DNA of 64,000 bases from an uncultured Bacilli bacterium (GTDB lineage: Bacteria; Bacillota_I; Bacilli_A; RF39; UBA660): contig CAKOIM010000002.1 in NCBI GenBank assembly GCA_934086815.1, positions 1 through 64,000 of the forward strand. Direction: 5' to 3'. Shown here piece after piece: positions 8,958-16,471 of this stretch. The translations under genes were made by a program, and so were the position numbers. Position 1 is the stretch's first letter, and every line of letters starts with the position of its first letter. Under the pieces are notes generated by a model, which saw nothing but the letters and a program-made list of their open reading frames with translations, was not told the origin of the DNA and did not search any database.

Positions 8958-9515
8958 ATGTTTAGTTATATTATTGGAAATGTTACAGAAATAAATAATG
9001 ATTCTATTGTTATAGAGGCAAATAAAGTTGGCTATTTAGTATATGTTGCTAATCCATTTAGTTATGAATTAAATCAAGAATATAAAGTATATTTATATAA
9101 TAAAATAGGCGAAGATGAATACAGCTTATATGGTTTTAAAACTAAAGATGAATATTCATTATTTATTAAGCTTATTAGTGTTAAAGGTTTAGGACCTAAA
9201 ATTGCTTTACCAATACTTGCAACAGGCTCTATAACTGGTATTGCTGATGCTATTGAAAGAGAAAATATATTATATTTAAAGAAGTTTCCGAAAATTGGCG
9301 AAAAATTAGCAAAACAAATGATTCTTGATTTAAAAGGTAAAATAGATGTTGATCTAACTAGTGGTGTTAATACATCAGATACGGAAGAAGTAATTGAAAC
9401 TCTTGTCGCACTAGGATATAAGCAAGTAGAAATAAGAAAAATAATAGGTAAAATAAATACGGAATTAACAATGGAGGAACAAGTAAAAGAAGCATTAAAG
9501 CTTTTACTTAAATAA
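8958..9515 (+). CDS. ruvA: Holliday junction branch migration protein RuvA
   Basis: A 185-residue protein. The N-terminal OB fold begins FSYIIGNV. The two helix-hairpin-helix motifs are SVKGLGPKIAL (~71-81) and FPKIGEKLAKQM (~107-118). The C-terminal domain III (~140-185) would bind RuvB. RuvA tetramers hold the junction while RuvB pumps DNA. Start: ATG 8958 fits AAGGAG at 8947 better than the GTG at 8952. ruvB, normally next, is absent here; a prepilin gene follows after 4 bases. Confidence 0.95.
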   Translation: MFSYIIGNVTEINNDSIVIEANKVGYLVYVANPFSYELNQEYKVYLYNKIGEDEYSLYGFKTKDEYSLFIKLISVKGLGPKIALPILATGSITGIADAIERENILYLKKFPKIGEKLAKQMILDLKGKIDVDLTSGVNTSDTEEVIETLVALGYKQVEIRKIIGKINTELTMEEQVKEALKLLLK

Positions 9516-9519
9516 AAGT

Positions 9520-9957
9520 ATGAATAAAAATGGGTTTACTTTAATAGAAATTTTAGCAGTTATTGTTATTACAGCTTTGATTACAATTATTGCGAGTGCG
9601 GGTATTAGTGGTATTAAAAATAGTATAAATGAAAGATTATATGCAAGTAATGTTTCTTTAATAGAACGTTCGGCGACTAATTTTGGCGAAGATAAAAAAA
9701 GTTATTTAACAAGTCTTAGTGATACTTGTACAATTAATGGTAAAGAATATAAACCATGTTTAAAGGTAAGCGTCCAATCACTTATTGATAAGTATTATAT
9801 TAAATCAAAAGTTGTAAATGATGATAATGAAAAAGTATTAATTGACTATAGAAAAAATAAGGGCGATGAAAACTATTATATGAATAATACATATGTTTAT
9901 ATATTTATTGATGATTATGTTGTTTATGCTAAATATATAGAAAATGGAGAAGTTTGA
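9520..9957 (+). CDS. Type IV prepilin-like protein
   Basis: 145 residues. NGFTLIEILAVIVITALIT is a classic class III signal: cleavage after Gly5, N-methylated Phe, and Glu at mature position 5, followed by the hydrophobic helix. Cys70 and Cys80 could form a disulfide in the globular part. It starts 4 bases after the ruvA stop with no strong ribosome site, so translation is probably coupled. It ends in TGA within a terminator. No pilus ATPase, platform protein or prepilin peptidase is in the window. Confidence 0.8.
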   Translation: MNKNGFTLIEILAVIVITALITIIASAGISGIKNSINERLYASNVSLIERSATNFGEDKKSYLTSLSDTCTINGKEYKPCLKVSVQSLIDKYYIKSKVVNDDNEKVLIDYRKNKGDENYYMNNTYVYIFIDDYVVYAKYIENGEV

Positions 9958-9974
9958 TAATTTCTCTTTTTTTT
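9947..9974 (+). terminator. Terminator after the prepilin gene
   Basis: GAGAA (9947-9951) pairs with TTCTC (9962-9966), followed by eight T. It overlaps the end of the gene and closes the obg-ruvA-prepilin unit. Confidence 0.65.
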
Positions 9975-9976
9975 GT

Positions 9977-10004
9977 TCATAAACTTTAACTTAAGACATA
10001 TAGT
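9977..10004 (+). promoter_or_regulatory. Possible sigma-E type sporulation promoter
   Basis: TCATAAA (9977-9983), a 13-base gap, then CATATAGT (9997-10004) resembles the mother-cell sigma-E pattern (-35 near CATATT, -10 CATACAnT). B. subtilis spoVID is sigma-E controlled, so the position is right. In AT-rich DNA the match alone is weak. Confidence 0.4.
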
Positions 10005-10028
10005 TTTATTAGTTAAGGAGAGAAAAAT

Positions 10029-10706
10029 ATGAATTGTATAATACCATTTACTAAAGATATTAATTTTAAAACTAATATTGCTAAAATCTTAAGTGTTTCG
10101 CTAGAACATGAGTATACGGCAAATCCTATGGAAGTTTTAGGAAACTTTACTATTTCCGGAGAATATAAGGTTCATGAAGTGAGTATTAATAAAGAATCGT
10201 TTGAATATGTTTTGCCTTTTTCAGTTAATTTAACTAAGGAAATAGATATTAATTCAGTAGACTTTGATATAGTTAATTTTACTTATGAAGTAGTGAATGA
10301 TGATACGTTAAGAGTAAATATTGAATATAGTATTAATGCAATAGAATTACCAGAGGAAAAAGAAGAAGTAACTATTGATGAGTTATTAGATGAAATAGAT
10401 GAAGATGTTCGTGCGGAAATAGAGGAAGAAAAAGAGGAAGAAAAAGAAGAAATACAGGAAAAAGAAGAGGTGTTAGAAACTGAAAATAGAGATATAACTG
10501 ATGAAGCAAAAGAAACAATCTTAAATAGTATTAATAAAGATGATAATACATATGTTACTTATCATGTCCATATAATGAGTGAAACAGATACTATTGAGTC
10601 AATTTGTTTAAAATATAATGTTACAGAAAGTATTTTAAAAGAATATAATGATCTAACAACAATTGGTGTAAAAGATAAAGTAATAATACCGGAAAACTAT
10701 GAATAA
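10029..10706 (+). CDS. spoVID: SpoVID-like spore coat assembly protein (SPOCS + LysM)
   Basis: A 225-residue protein with an N-terminal SPOCS/DUF3794-type beta domain (~1-110, including YVLPFSVNLT), a Glu/Lys-rich linker (~112-160) and a C-terminal LysM domain (~175-222, YHVHIMSETDTIESICLKYN). This is the architecture of B. subtilis SpoVID, which anchors coat proteins on the forespore surface in the mother cell. The next gene is a ysxE homologue, as in B. subtilis. The protein is far shorter than SpoVID (about 575 residues), with the acidic middle reduced. There is no signal peptide, as expected. ATG follows TTAAGGAGAG. Confidence 0.75.
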   Translation: MNCIIPFTKDINFKTNIAKILSVSLEHEYTANPMEVLGNFTISGEYKVHEVSINKESFEYVLPFSVNLTKEIDINSVDFDIVNFTYEVVNDDTLRVNIEYSINAIELPEEKEEVTIDELLDEIDEDVRAEIEEEKEEEKEEIQEKEEVLETENRDITDEAKETILNSINKDDNTYVTYHVHIMSETDTIESICLKYNVTESILKEYNDLTTIGVKDKVIIPENYE

Positions 10707-11595
10707 AAGTTTAGAAATATTAAAAGCCATTTATAAACCATATCGTTATACTATAAAGGGAAATACTACACTTTTAGAAACAACCTCTGGTGATTTTATT
10801 ATAAAACCAAAGACAAAGAATCTAAGAGAATTATATACTTATTTAACTTCCCGAGGTTTTTCTTATTTTCCTAAGCTAATAGATGACTCCAGAGATGGTG
10901 TAAATGTTTTTGAATATTTAGAGGATTTTAAAATACCTAAAGAACAAAAAATAATGGATTTAACAGAAATAATAGCTAGTTTGCATAATAAAACTAGTTA
11001 TTTTAAAGAAGTAAGTGAAGATACATATAAAGCTATTTATGAAGATATTAAAAGTAATATAAATTATTTGCAAAGTGTATATGACACAATGTATGAAATA
11101 GGTTTTACTGAAAAATATATGCGTCCATCAACTTATGAATTTATGCGAAATTATTATAAACTTCAAAGTTGCATAAAATTTCTTTTAAGTGAGTTAGATA
11201 CATGGTATGAAAATATAAGTGAAGAAAAAAAGATAAGAGTAAGTGTAGTGCATAACAATTTATCCCTAGATCATTTTTTAAATGGAGAAAAATTAGCTTT
11301 AATTAGTTGGGATAATTTTTTAATAGATACCCCAGTCATTGATATTGTAAAATTATATAAGAATGAATGGCATAATATTGATTTTAGTGAAGTTTTAAAA
11401 AGATACTTTTATAAGTTTCCTTTACTTGATCATGAAAAAAGATTGCTTTTTATTCTTATTTCAATGCCCCCTAAGTTAAGTGATTCTAAAAATGAATTTA
11501 TGAAATGTCAAAATATAAGTGATATGATTAATTATGTTTTTAAAACTGAAGAATTAATGCGGCCATATTATGCGAATGAGAAAGAAGAAGAATAA
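10699..11595 (+). CDS. ysxE: YsxE/CotS-family spore coat kinase-like protein
   Basis: A 298-residue member of the aminoglycoside-phosphotransferase-like spore coat group (CotS, CotI, YsxE, YutH). VVHNNLSLDHFL (~190-201) is the HxxLxxxHFL form of the catalytic loop, and ISWDNFLIDTP supplies the DFG-like Asp/Asn pair. N-terminal TIKGNTTLLETTSGDFIIKP resembles the nucleotide-binding lobe. The ATG overlaps the end of the spoVID-like gene, a conserved pairing that supports a coat role. In B. subtilis ysxE function is unclear. Confidence 0.75.
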   Translation: MNKSLEILKAIYKPYRYTIKGNTTLLETTSGDFIIKPKTKNLRELYTYLTSRGFSYFPKLIDDSRDGVNVFEYLEDFKIPKEQKIMDLTEIIASLHNKTSYFKEVSEDTYKAIYEDIKSNINYLQSVYDTMYEIGFTEKYMRPSTYEFMRNYYKLQSCIKFLLSELDTWYENISEEKKIRVSVVHNNLSLDHFLNGEKLALISWDNFLIDTPVIDIVKLYKNEWHNIDFSEVLKRYFYKFPLLDHEKRLLFILISMPPKLSDSKNEFMKCQNISDMINYVFKTEELMRPYYANEKEEE

Positions 11596-11733
11596 ACATA
11601 GTTCTATTAATAAAATAAAAATATTAAATCTAAAGGGAAAAATTAAAGTTATAATACTTTGATAAAATATAAGTATTCCAAGTAAAAATAAAATAATTAC
11701 AGTAAAACCATTATTACAATTAAAAGGCCTCAT
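11554..11733 (-). CDS. Small two-helix membrane protein
   Basis: 59 residues from ATG 11733 behind AGGTGG. The short Cys/Asn N-terminus (MRPFNCNNGF) leads into two hydrophobic segments and a tail ending RIIWPH. It overlaps the end of ysxE convergently by 42 bases. The N-terminus loosely recalls small spore membrane proteins of the YjcZ type, but I cannot assign it. The good ribosome site and hydrophobic composition argue for a real gene. Confidence 0.45.
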   Translation of the reverse strand: MRPFNCNNGFTVIILFLLGILIFYQSIITLIFPFRFNIFILLIELCLFFFFLIRIIWPH

Positions 11734-11757
11734 AAAACCACCTATAATAATATATGA

Positions 11758-11782
11758 AACCATTTTTTTAATGGTTGTTTTT
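11758..11782 (+). terminator. Terminator downstream of ysxE
   Basis: AACCATT (11758-11764) pairs with AATGGTT (11770-11776), followed by G and five T. It could end the spoVID-ysxE transcript before the next promoter. Confidence 0.6.
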
Positions 11783-11783
11783 C

Positions 11784-11812
11784 TTTACAATTAAAAGCAT
11801 TTTTGCTATGAT
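11784..11812 (+). promoter_or_regulatory. Promoter of the pilin-like operon
   Basis: TTTACA (11784-11789), a 17-base spacer ending TGC, then TATGAT (11807-11812). Strong sigma-A match, about 24 bases before the ATG at 11836. Confidence 0.7.
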
Positions 11813-11835
11813 TATTATAATAAAGGGGAAGTATT

Positions 11836-12420
11836 ATGAAGAAAAATGGATTTACTTTTATTGAAACAATTGTTACAGTTGTAGTTCTTTCAACTTCACT
11901 TTTATATCTTTATAATTCTTATAGTTCCATTATAAACGATGAAGAAAAAAGATTGTATTATGACGATGTTTCCTATATATATAGAACTAATTATGTAAGG
12001 AGATTTTTAGAAGAATATTCAAATATTGAAAGCTTGAAGTTATCTTTTAATAATACATATGTTGTTACAATTGGTTATGACTATTATGGATTATTTTCTG
12101 ATAATAATTTAGCTATGAATGAATCGCTAGCTAAAATTATTAATAACTTTAATATTAATCAAATGTTAATTATAAAAAGTGATATGTTTAATAAATGTTT
12201 AGATAACAATAATTCTTTATGTAAAAATTCTTTAGAAAATGTTAGTTATAATATGAAAAAATATATAAATACTTTAAGTGATACGACTTATAATTACTAT
12301 TTAGTTATAGAATATGCTGAAAAAAATAACGGTGAAAAAATAGAAAAATGCAACCCAGGAAGTGATAAGTATTGCAAAACATATTATGCTTCTTTAGGTA
12401 TTAATATATGGGAGGAATAA
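11836..12420 (+). CDS. Type IV prepilin-like protein
   Basis: 194 residues. KKNGFTFIETIVTVVVLS is a prepilin signal: cleavage after Gly5 and Glu at mature position 5. The rest is a Tyr/Asn-rich ectodomain with a Cys pair near KCLDNNNSLCKN and another near KCNPGSDKYCKT. First gene of a three-gene unit (11836-13854) with overlapping or abutting ends: its TAA shares bases with the next ATG. Likely a minor pilin or pseudopilin. Confidence 0.75.
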   Translation: MKKNGFTFIETIVTVVVLSTSLLYLYNSYSSIINDEEKRLYYDDVSYIYRTNYVRRFLEEYSNIESLKLSFNNTYVVTIGYDYYGLFSDNNLAMNESLAKIINNFNINQMLIIKSDMFNKCLDNNNSLCKNSLENVSYNMKKYINTLSDTTYNYYLVIEYAEKNNGEKIEKCNPGSDKYCKTYYASLGINIWEE

Positions 12421-13280
12421 TGAAGAAGAAAAATGGTTTTATTTCTATAACTATGATATATTCTTTTTTTATAGTGTTTTTAACTCTTATATTATCTATT
12501 GTTAATGGTTATGTAAATAATAGAAATTTATTAAATAATTTGAAAAATACTATTGTAACTGATATAGCTGATACTAATTTTACCAGTTATTTGATAAATC
12601 ATGCGGATGAAATAGGTTTATTAAAATATGATGGAGTTTATAGATATATTGGTAATAATCCGAATAACTATGTATGTTTAATAGAGTCTTGTGAAGAAAA
12701 AGATATGTATCGTATTATTGGTATTGAAAATGGTAAAATAAAAATAATTAAAAATGAAACAAGCGAAAAAGAAATAGATACAACTGATACGAATGTTTAT
12801 ATTAATACTAGTATTTATAATTACTTAAATAACGAATACTTAAATAGTTTAAATGATGAAGAAAAAAAATTAATAACATTGTTTAATTGGTATACCGGTG
12901 GTGTTGACATTAAATATTTAACTGATAAGCCTTTAGATTTTTATCAATATGAAATAGGTACTAATAAAAATATTGGTGTAAGTATTAAAGCTTATATTGG
13001 CCTACCTTTTGTTAGTGATTATATTTTTGCAAGTCGTAATTATGAAAAAGAATATACTAAAGAAGATAATTGGTTATTTTTAAATAATATGTGGTTTATT
13101 ACAAGAGTTAGTAATTACTACAATTATCAATATTATTTAAATGATGATGGTAATGTAAATTTAGGTCTTGTATCAGAAATTAAAAAGGTTAGACCTGTTA
13201 TGTATTTAAAGGGTAATGTTATAAATAAAGATATAAAAGCGGATGGAAGTCTAGATGCACCATTTATTATAGGAGGTTAA
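12420..13280 (+). CDS. Pilin-operon protein carrying the lectin-like C-terminal module
   Basis: 286 residues. The N-terminus KKKNGFISITMIYSFFIVFL looks like a prepilin leader (Gly6/Phe7) but has Thr instead of Glu at mature position 5, so it may be a non-canonical pilin or a simple anchor. From ~70 it carries the module seen in the surface proteins at 4317, 5685 and 38653: VYRYIGNNPNNYVCL, MYRIIGIENGKIKIIK, FNWYTGG, AYIGLPFVSDY, NWLFLNNMWFITR and RPVMYLK. This connects the surface family with pilus-like structures. Start: ATG 12420 behind GGGAGGAATA, overlapping the previous stop. An in-frame ATG at 12408 lies in the ribosome site. Confidence 0.65.
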   Translation: MKKKNGFISITMIYSFFIVFLTLILSIVNGYVNNRNLLNNLKNTIVTDIADTNFTSYLINHADEIGLLKYDGVYRYIGNNPNNYVCLIESCEEKDMYRIIGIENGKIKIIKNETSEKEIDTTDTNVYINTSIYNYLNNEYLNSLNDEEKKLITLFNWYTGGVDIKYLTDKPLDFYQYEIGTNKNIGVSIKAYIGLPFVSDYIFASRNYEKEYTKEDNWLFLNNMWFITRVSNYYNYQYYLNDDGNVNLGLVSEIKKVRPVMYLKGNVINKDIKADGSLDAPFIIGG

Positions 13281-13281
13281 T

Positions 13282-13854
13282 GTGTTAAATAAAAAAGGAA
13301 GTTCTTTATTAGAACTTATAATAAGTATTGCTTTAATATCCGTAGTCATGGGTTTTTTAGTTAAGTTACTCGTAGATTTAAATAATAAAGATACAAATAG
13401 TGATTTTGCTATAAATAATCAAGTTTATAGAGCGGAAATAATTAGAGCCATCGAAAATGATTTGTTATATAATAAGATTGTTGATATAACTGATACATCA
13501 TCTACAGAAGATAATTTGAAAGTAGATATTACCTATCATAATAATAAAACATCATCAATAAATGTCACAAAAAATAAATTTACTTATGAAAATATAAATG
13601 GAGATTCGCGAGTATGGACAATGAAAAATGCTACCCTTAGTAATAATGCTTACATATATTATGATAAAGATAATAAAACTGATGGGAGTGATAACATATA
13701 TTCTTTTATATTAAATATAGAAGTTTATACATTAAATGATAATAATAAAAAAGGAAATAATAATTCATTAGATGATATAACAATTTCTTATATAGGTAAA
13801 GTTAATGACTATAATAATATGCAAAATTGTTTAGGTTATAATTGTAAGCATTAA
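13282..13854 (+). CDS. Type IV prepilin-like protein (GTG start)
   Basis: 190 residues. NKKGSSLLELIISIALISVV is a prepilin signal with cleavage after Gly6 and Glu at mature position 5. The GTG at 13282 follows GGAGGTTAAT and lies one base after the preceding stop. The ectodomain is Asn/Asp-rich with a C-terminal Cys pair (NCLGYNCKH). Its end overlaps the end of ylbJ by 24 bases, convergent. Confidence 0.75.
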   Translation: MLNKKGSSLLELIISIALISVVMGFLVKLLVDLNNKDTNSDFAINNQVYRAEIIRAIENDLLYNKIVDITDTSSTEDNLKVDITYHNNKTSSINVTKNKFTYENINGDSRVWTMKNATLSNNAYIYYDKDNKTDGSDNIYSFILNIEVYTLNDNNKKGNNNSLDDITISYIGKVNDYNNMQNCLGYNCKH

Positions 13855-14667
13855 AGCTATAATAGTTTGATATATTCTTCCCTTTAAGAAGTATTTATAA
13901 TCAAGATTATATTCATCTAAAATACATTTTACTTGAGTATGAATAGAAAAACCGGCAAAAGATATAAAGATAATAGCAAATAATTCTTTAAAGTTATTTG
14001 TTATTTTTATTAAAGAATTTAAACCTTGAGTCATTTCAACAATACCTCGGATAAAAAAAGATATTGAACTATTTATGTTAAATGTAGATATAAAGATATT
14101 ACAGATTATAAAATAAAATACAATTGTTCCAAGAACCATAAGTGTAGTGTTAATACTTCTCCTTATTGATTGGGATAAATCAATTTTTTGACTTGCAGTA
14201 TTTATATTTATATCTTTCTTTAAGTTTTTTCTAACAAATAAATAGATAATAATGTTACTTAAGTAATGTATAAGCATTAATTTTATTACTATGTAGGTAT
14301 TGTTAAATATTGACTGTAATATAGTATATAAAAATAAAGGATTAGCAAAATAAGTAAATAATAGGCAAGTATTACCATAAGACTTTGATATTTGCTTATA
14401 TTTAACCATGTTACCTGTTATAAATGCTGATGAGGGAGTTCCACTTATAATAGACATAAAAAAAATATAATGACTAGGTTTAAAAAGAGTTGATACATTT
14501 AAATTTATTAATATATCTTGTATAATAATCATAATAAAAAGATAAGGGAAAACTTTATAAAACCAAATATTTGTTGCATTTATAGTACTAGTTAAAACTA
14601 AATTATAATTTTTAAATAATAAAAGTATAAATGCTATTAAAAATAAAAATATAAACTTTTTTTTCAT
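13831..14667 (-). CDS. ylbJ: YlbJ-like sporulation membrane protein
   Basis: 278 residues with about seven to eight membrane segments. The nucleoside-recognition (gate) type motif SGTPSSAFITGNMVKY (~93-108) followed by NPLFLYTIL matches the YlbJ group (SGxPxGA, then NPxF), with Ser in place of the second Gly. YlbJ is needed for heat-resistant spores in B. subtilis. Its divergent neighbour is a ylbL homologue, as in the B. subtilis ylb cluster. ATG follows AAGGATGG. Confidence 0.75.
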   Translation of the reverse strand: MKKKFIFLFLIAFILLLFKNYNLVLTSTINATNIWFYKVFPYLFIMIIIQDILINLNVSTLFKPSHYIFFMSIISGTPSSAFITGNMVKYKQISKSYGNTCLLFTYFANPLFLYTILQSIFNNTYIVIKLMLIHYLSNIIIYLFVRKNLKKDININTASQKIDLSQSIRRSINTTLMVLGTIVFYFIICNIFISTFNINSSISFFIRGIVEMTQGLNSLIKITNNFKELFAIIFISFAGFSIHTQVKCILDEYNLDYKYFLKGRIYQTIIALMLTIIT

Positions 14668-14682
14668 AAATCCATCCTTTTT

Positions 14683-14691
14683 TGCTATAAT
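14683..14691 (+). promoter_or_regulatory. Extended -10 promoter of ylbL
   Basis: TGCTATAAT is a perfect extended -10, 18 bases before the ylbL ATG. No clear -35. Confidence 0.6.
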
Positions 14692-14708
14692 TATATAAGG
14701 TGATAATA

Positions 14709-15713
14709 ATGTTTAATAAAATATATGAAAGTATAAAAAAATTTTTGTCTTTAAATTATAAATTTTTAATATTTTTAATTGTAATAATTTTTGCATTTAC
14801 CTTTGAATTACCTTATGTTGTATATACACCAGGTGGGGTAGTTCCTTTAGAAAAAAGAATTGAAATAGAAAATAGTGAAGATAAAACTGGTAGTTTAAAT
14901 ATGAGTTATGTATTACTTAGAAAAGGGACAATACCAGCAATTTTGACATCGTTTATTATTCCCAATTGGGATTTAGTAAGTGATAGAGAAATAACTAACG
15001 ATGATGAAAATATTGATGAATTATTGGAAAAAGAAAAACTATATATGAAATCATCTTTAGATAATGCAACAATTCTTGCTTATAAGAAAGCAAACAAAGA
15101 AATAAATATTACTAAAACTATTAATAATGTTATTTATATTGATGAGGCTTCAAAAACTAATATTAAAATATTTGATCAAATAATAAAAGTAGATGGCAAA
15201 GATATAAAGGATATTAATGAATTAAAAAGGATAGTTAATGAACATAAAAAGGGAGATTTATTAAAAGTTGAAGTGCTTAGAAATGGTAAACATAAATTTT
15301 GTGAAGCTGAAGTTTTTGAAATTAATGGCAATTTAAAAATAGGAATAGCGTTTTTAACTACTTATGAGTATGAAACAGACCCTAAAATAAAGATTAAAAC
15401 TAAAAATAGCGAATCAGGTTCGAGCGGAGGACTTATGTTAAGCTTAGCAATTTATAACTCTTTAGTAAGTGAAGATATTACTAATAATCGTAAGATTGTA
15501 GGAACAGGAACAATTGATATTAATGGCAATGTTGGCGAAATTGATGGAGTAAAATATAAAATGCTTGGGGCTAAAAAAAATAAAGCTGATGTATTTTTGT
15601 GTCCCTATGAAAATTATGAAGAAGCAATAAATGTTAAAAATAAATATGATATAGATATGGAAGTCATCGGCGTTAAGACGTTTGATGAAGCACTGGCTTA
15701 TTTAAAAAAATAA
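14709..15713 (+). CDS. ylbL: YlbL-like membrane PDZ / Lon-type (S16) protease
   Basis: 334 residues: one N-terminal membrane segment (~19-38), a PDZ domain (~145-205) and a C-terminal S16 domain. The catalytic dyad is Ser239 in ESGSSGGLM and Lys282 in IDGVKYKMLGA, separated as in Lon. In B. subtilis YlbL degrades a DNA-damage checkpoint inhibitor; here the substrate is unknown. ATG 14709 follows AAGGTGATAAT; the GTG at 14700 lies inside that site. Its 3' end is folded into its terminator. Confidence 0.85.
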   Translation: MFNKIYESIKKFLSLNYKFLIFLIVIIFAFTFELPYVVYTPGGVVPLEKRIEIENSEDKTGSLNMSYVLLRKGTIPAILTSFIIPNWDLVSDREITNDDENIDELLEKEKLYMKSSLDNATILAYKKANKEINITKTINNVIYIDEASKTNIKIFDQIIKVDGKDIKDINELKRIVNEHKKGDLLKVEVLRNGKHKFCEAEVFEINGNLKIGIAFLTTYEYETDPKIKIKTKNSESGSSGGLMLSLAIYNSLVSEDITNNRKIVGTGTIDINGNVGEIDGVKYKMLGAKKNKADVFLCPYENYEEAINVKNKYDIDMEVIGVKTFDEALAYLKK

Positions 15714-15726
15714 GTCAGTTTTTTTT
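15693..15726 (+). terminator. Terminator of ylbL
   Basis: CTGGCTTATTT (15693-15703) pairs with AAATAAGTCAG (15708-15718) across a four-A loop, followed by eight T. The hairpin spans the stop codon. Confidence 0.85.
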
Positions 15727-15783
15727 CGACATTTTTTTTAAATCTTTTGTGTTAGGATAGTTCTTCGAAAGGAGGATTTCTAT

Positions 15784-16470
15784 GTGAAAGATAGTTTTTA
15801 TGAGTATTTTTTAAAAGATAGTTTACTTGCTTTTTTAGTAAAACAAAAGGCCATAATTAAAGATATAAATGATTTAAATGTTACTTTTAAATATGAAATT
15901 GATGCTCGTATTATAAGAAAAATATTTGCTTCTTTAAAATATTTTGAAGTTTTAAAAATTGAAAGAATAGAAAAAAATACTAGTTATTTAGTTTATTTGG
16001 CTGCTTGTTATAAAAGGTATAAAACTAATTTTAAAGTTACTATTAATCAAGGTAATTTATTTTTTCCTAAAGGAACAAATGTTGAATACTTTAGTTTTAT
16101 GTTAAAAAGAACTTTAAATTTAGTTGTTTATAAAAATGAAGAATTAGTTAGTGATTTATTTTATAAAATACTTGAAGTTAATGTAAATGATATTAAACTT
16201 TTAGGGGATTTTTATAACTTGATAAATAATAATAAAATAGATACATATGATACGTTAATAGATATATTTAATATTTATCAAGGAAATAAGAAAAAAATTG
16301 ATTATACTAGTTTGAAAAATAGAATTAATAGAAAAAATTGCAAGAAAGTCTTAAAAGAATGGGAAAGTATTAAAAAGAATAATATTTTTATTAATTATGA
16401 TTTAAACAAAGTATTAGAAAAACTAGAAGATTTAGTAACGCTTTTAAGTAAATGGGAAGGGAATGATTAA
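15784..16470 (+). CDS. Conserved-looking protein of unknown function (GTG start)
   Basis: 228 residues, Lys/Asn-rich, no signal peptide or membrane segment, mostly predicted helical with a possible coiled coil near the end (LNKVLEKLEDLVTLLSKW). The GTG follows a perfect AAAGGAGGA; an ATG three bases earlier is out of frame. It ends inside the start region of the thioester surface-protein gene, so the two are probably cotranscribed. I do not recognise it; it is not the ylbM product expected by synteny. Confidence 0.6.
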   Translation: MKDSFYEYFLKDSLLAFLVKQKAIIKDINDLNVTFKYEIDARIIRKIFASLKYFEVLKIERIEKNTSYLVYLAACYKRYKTNFKVTINQGNLFFPKGTNVEYFSFMLKRTLNLVVYKNEELVSDLFYKILEVNVNDIKLLGDFYNLINNNKIDTYDTLIDIFNIYQGNKKKIDYTSLKNRINRKNCKKVLKEWESIKKNNIFINYDLNKVLEKLEDLVTLLSKWEGND

Positions 16471-16471
16471 A

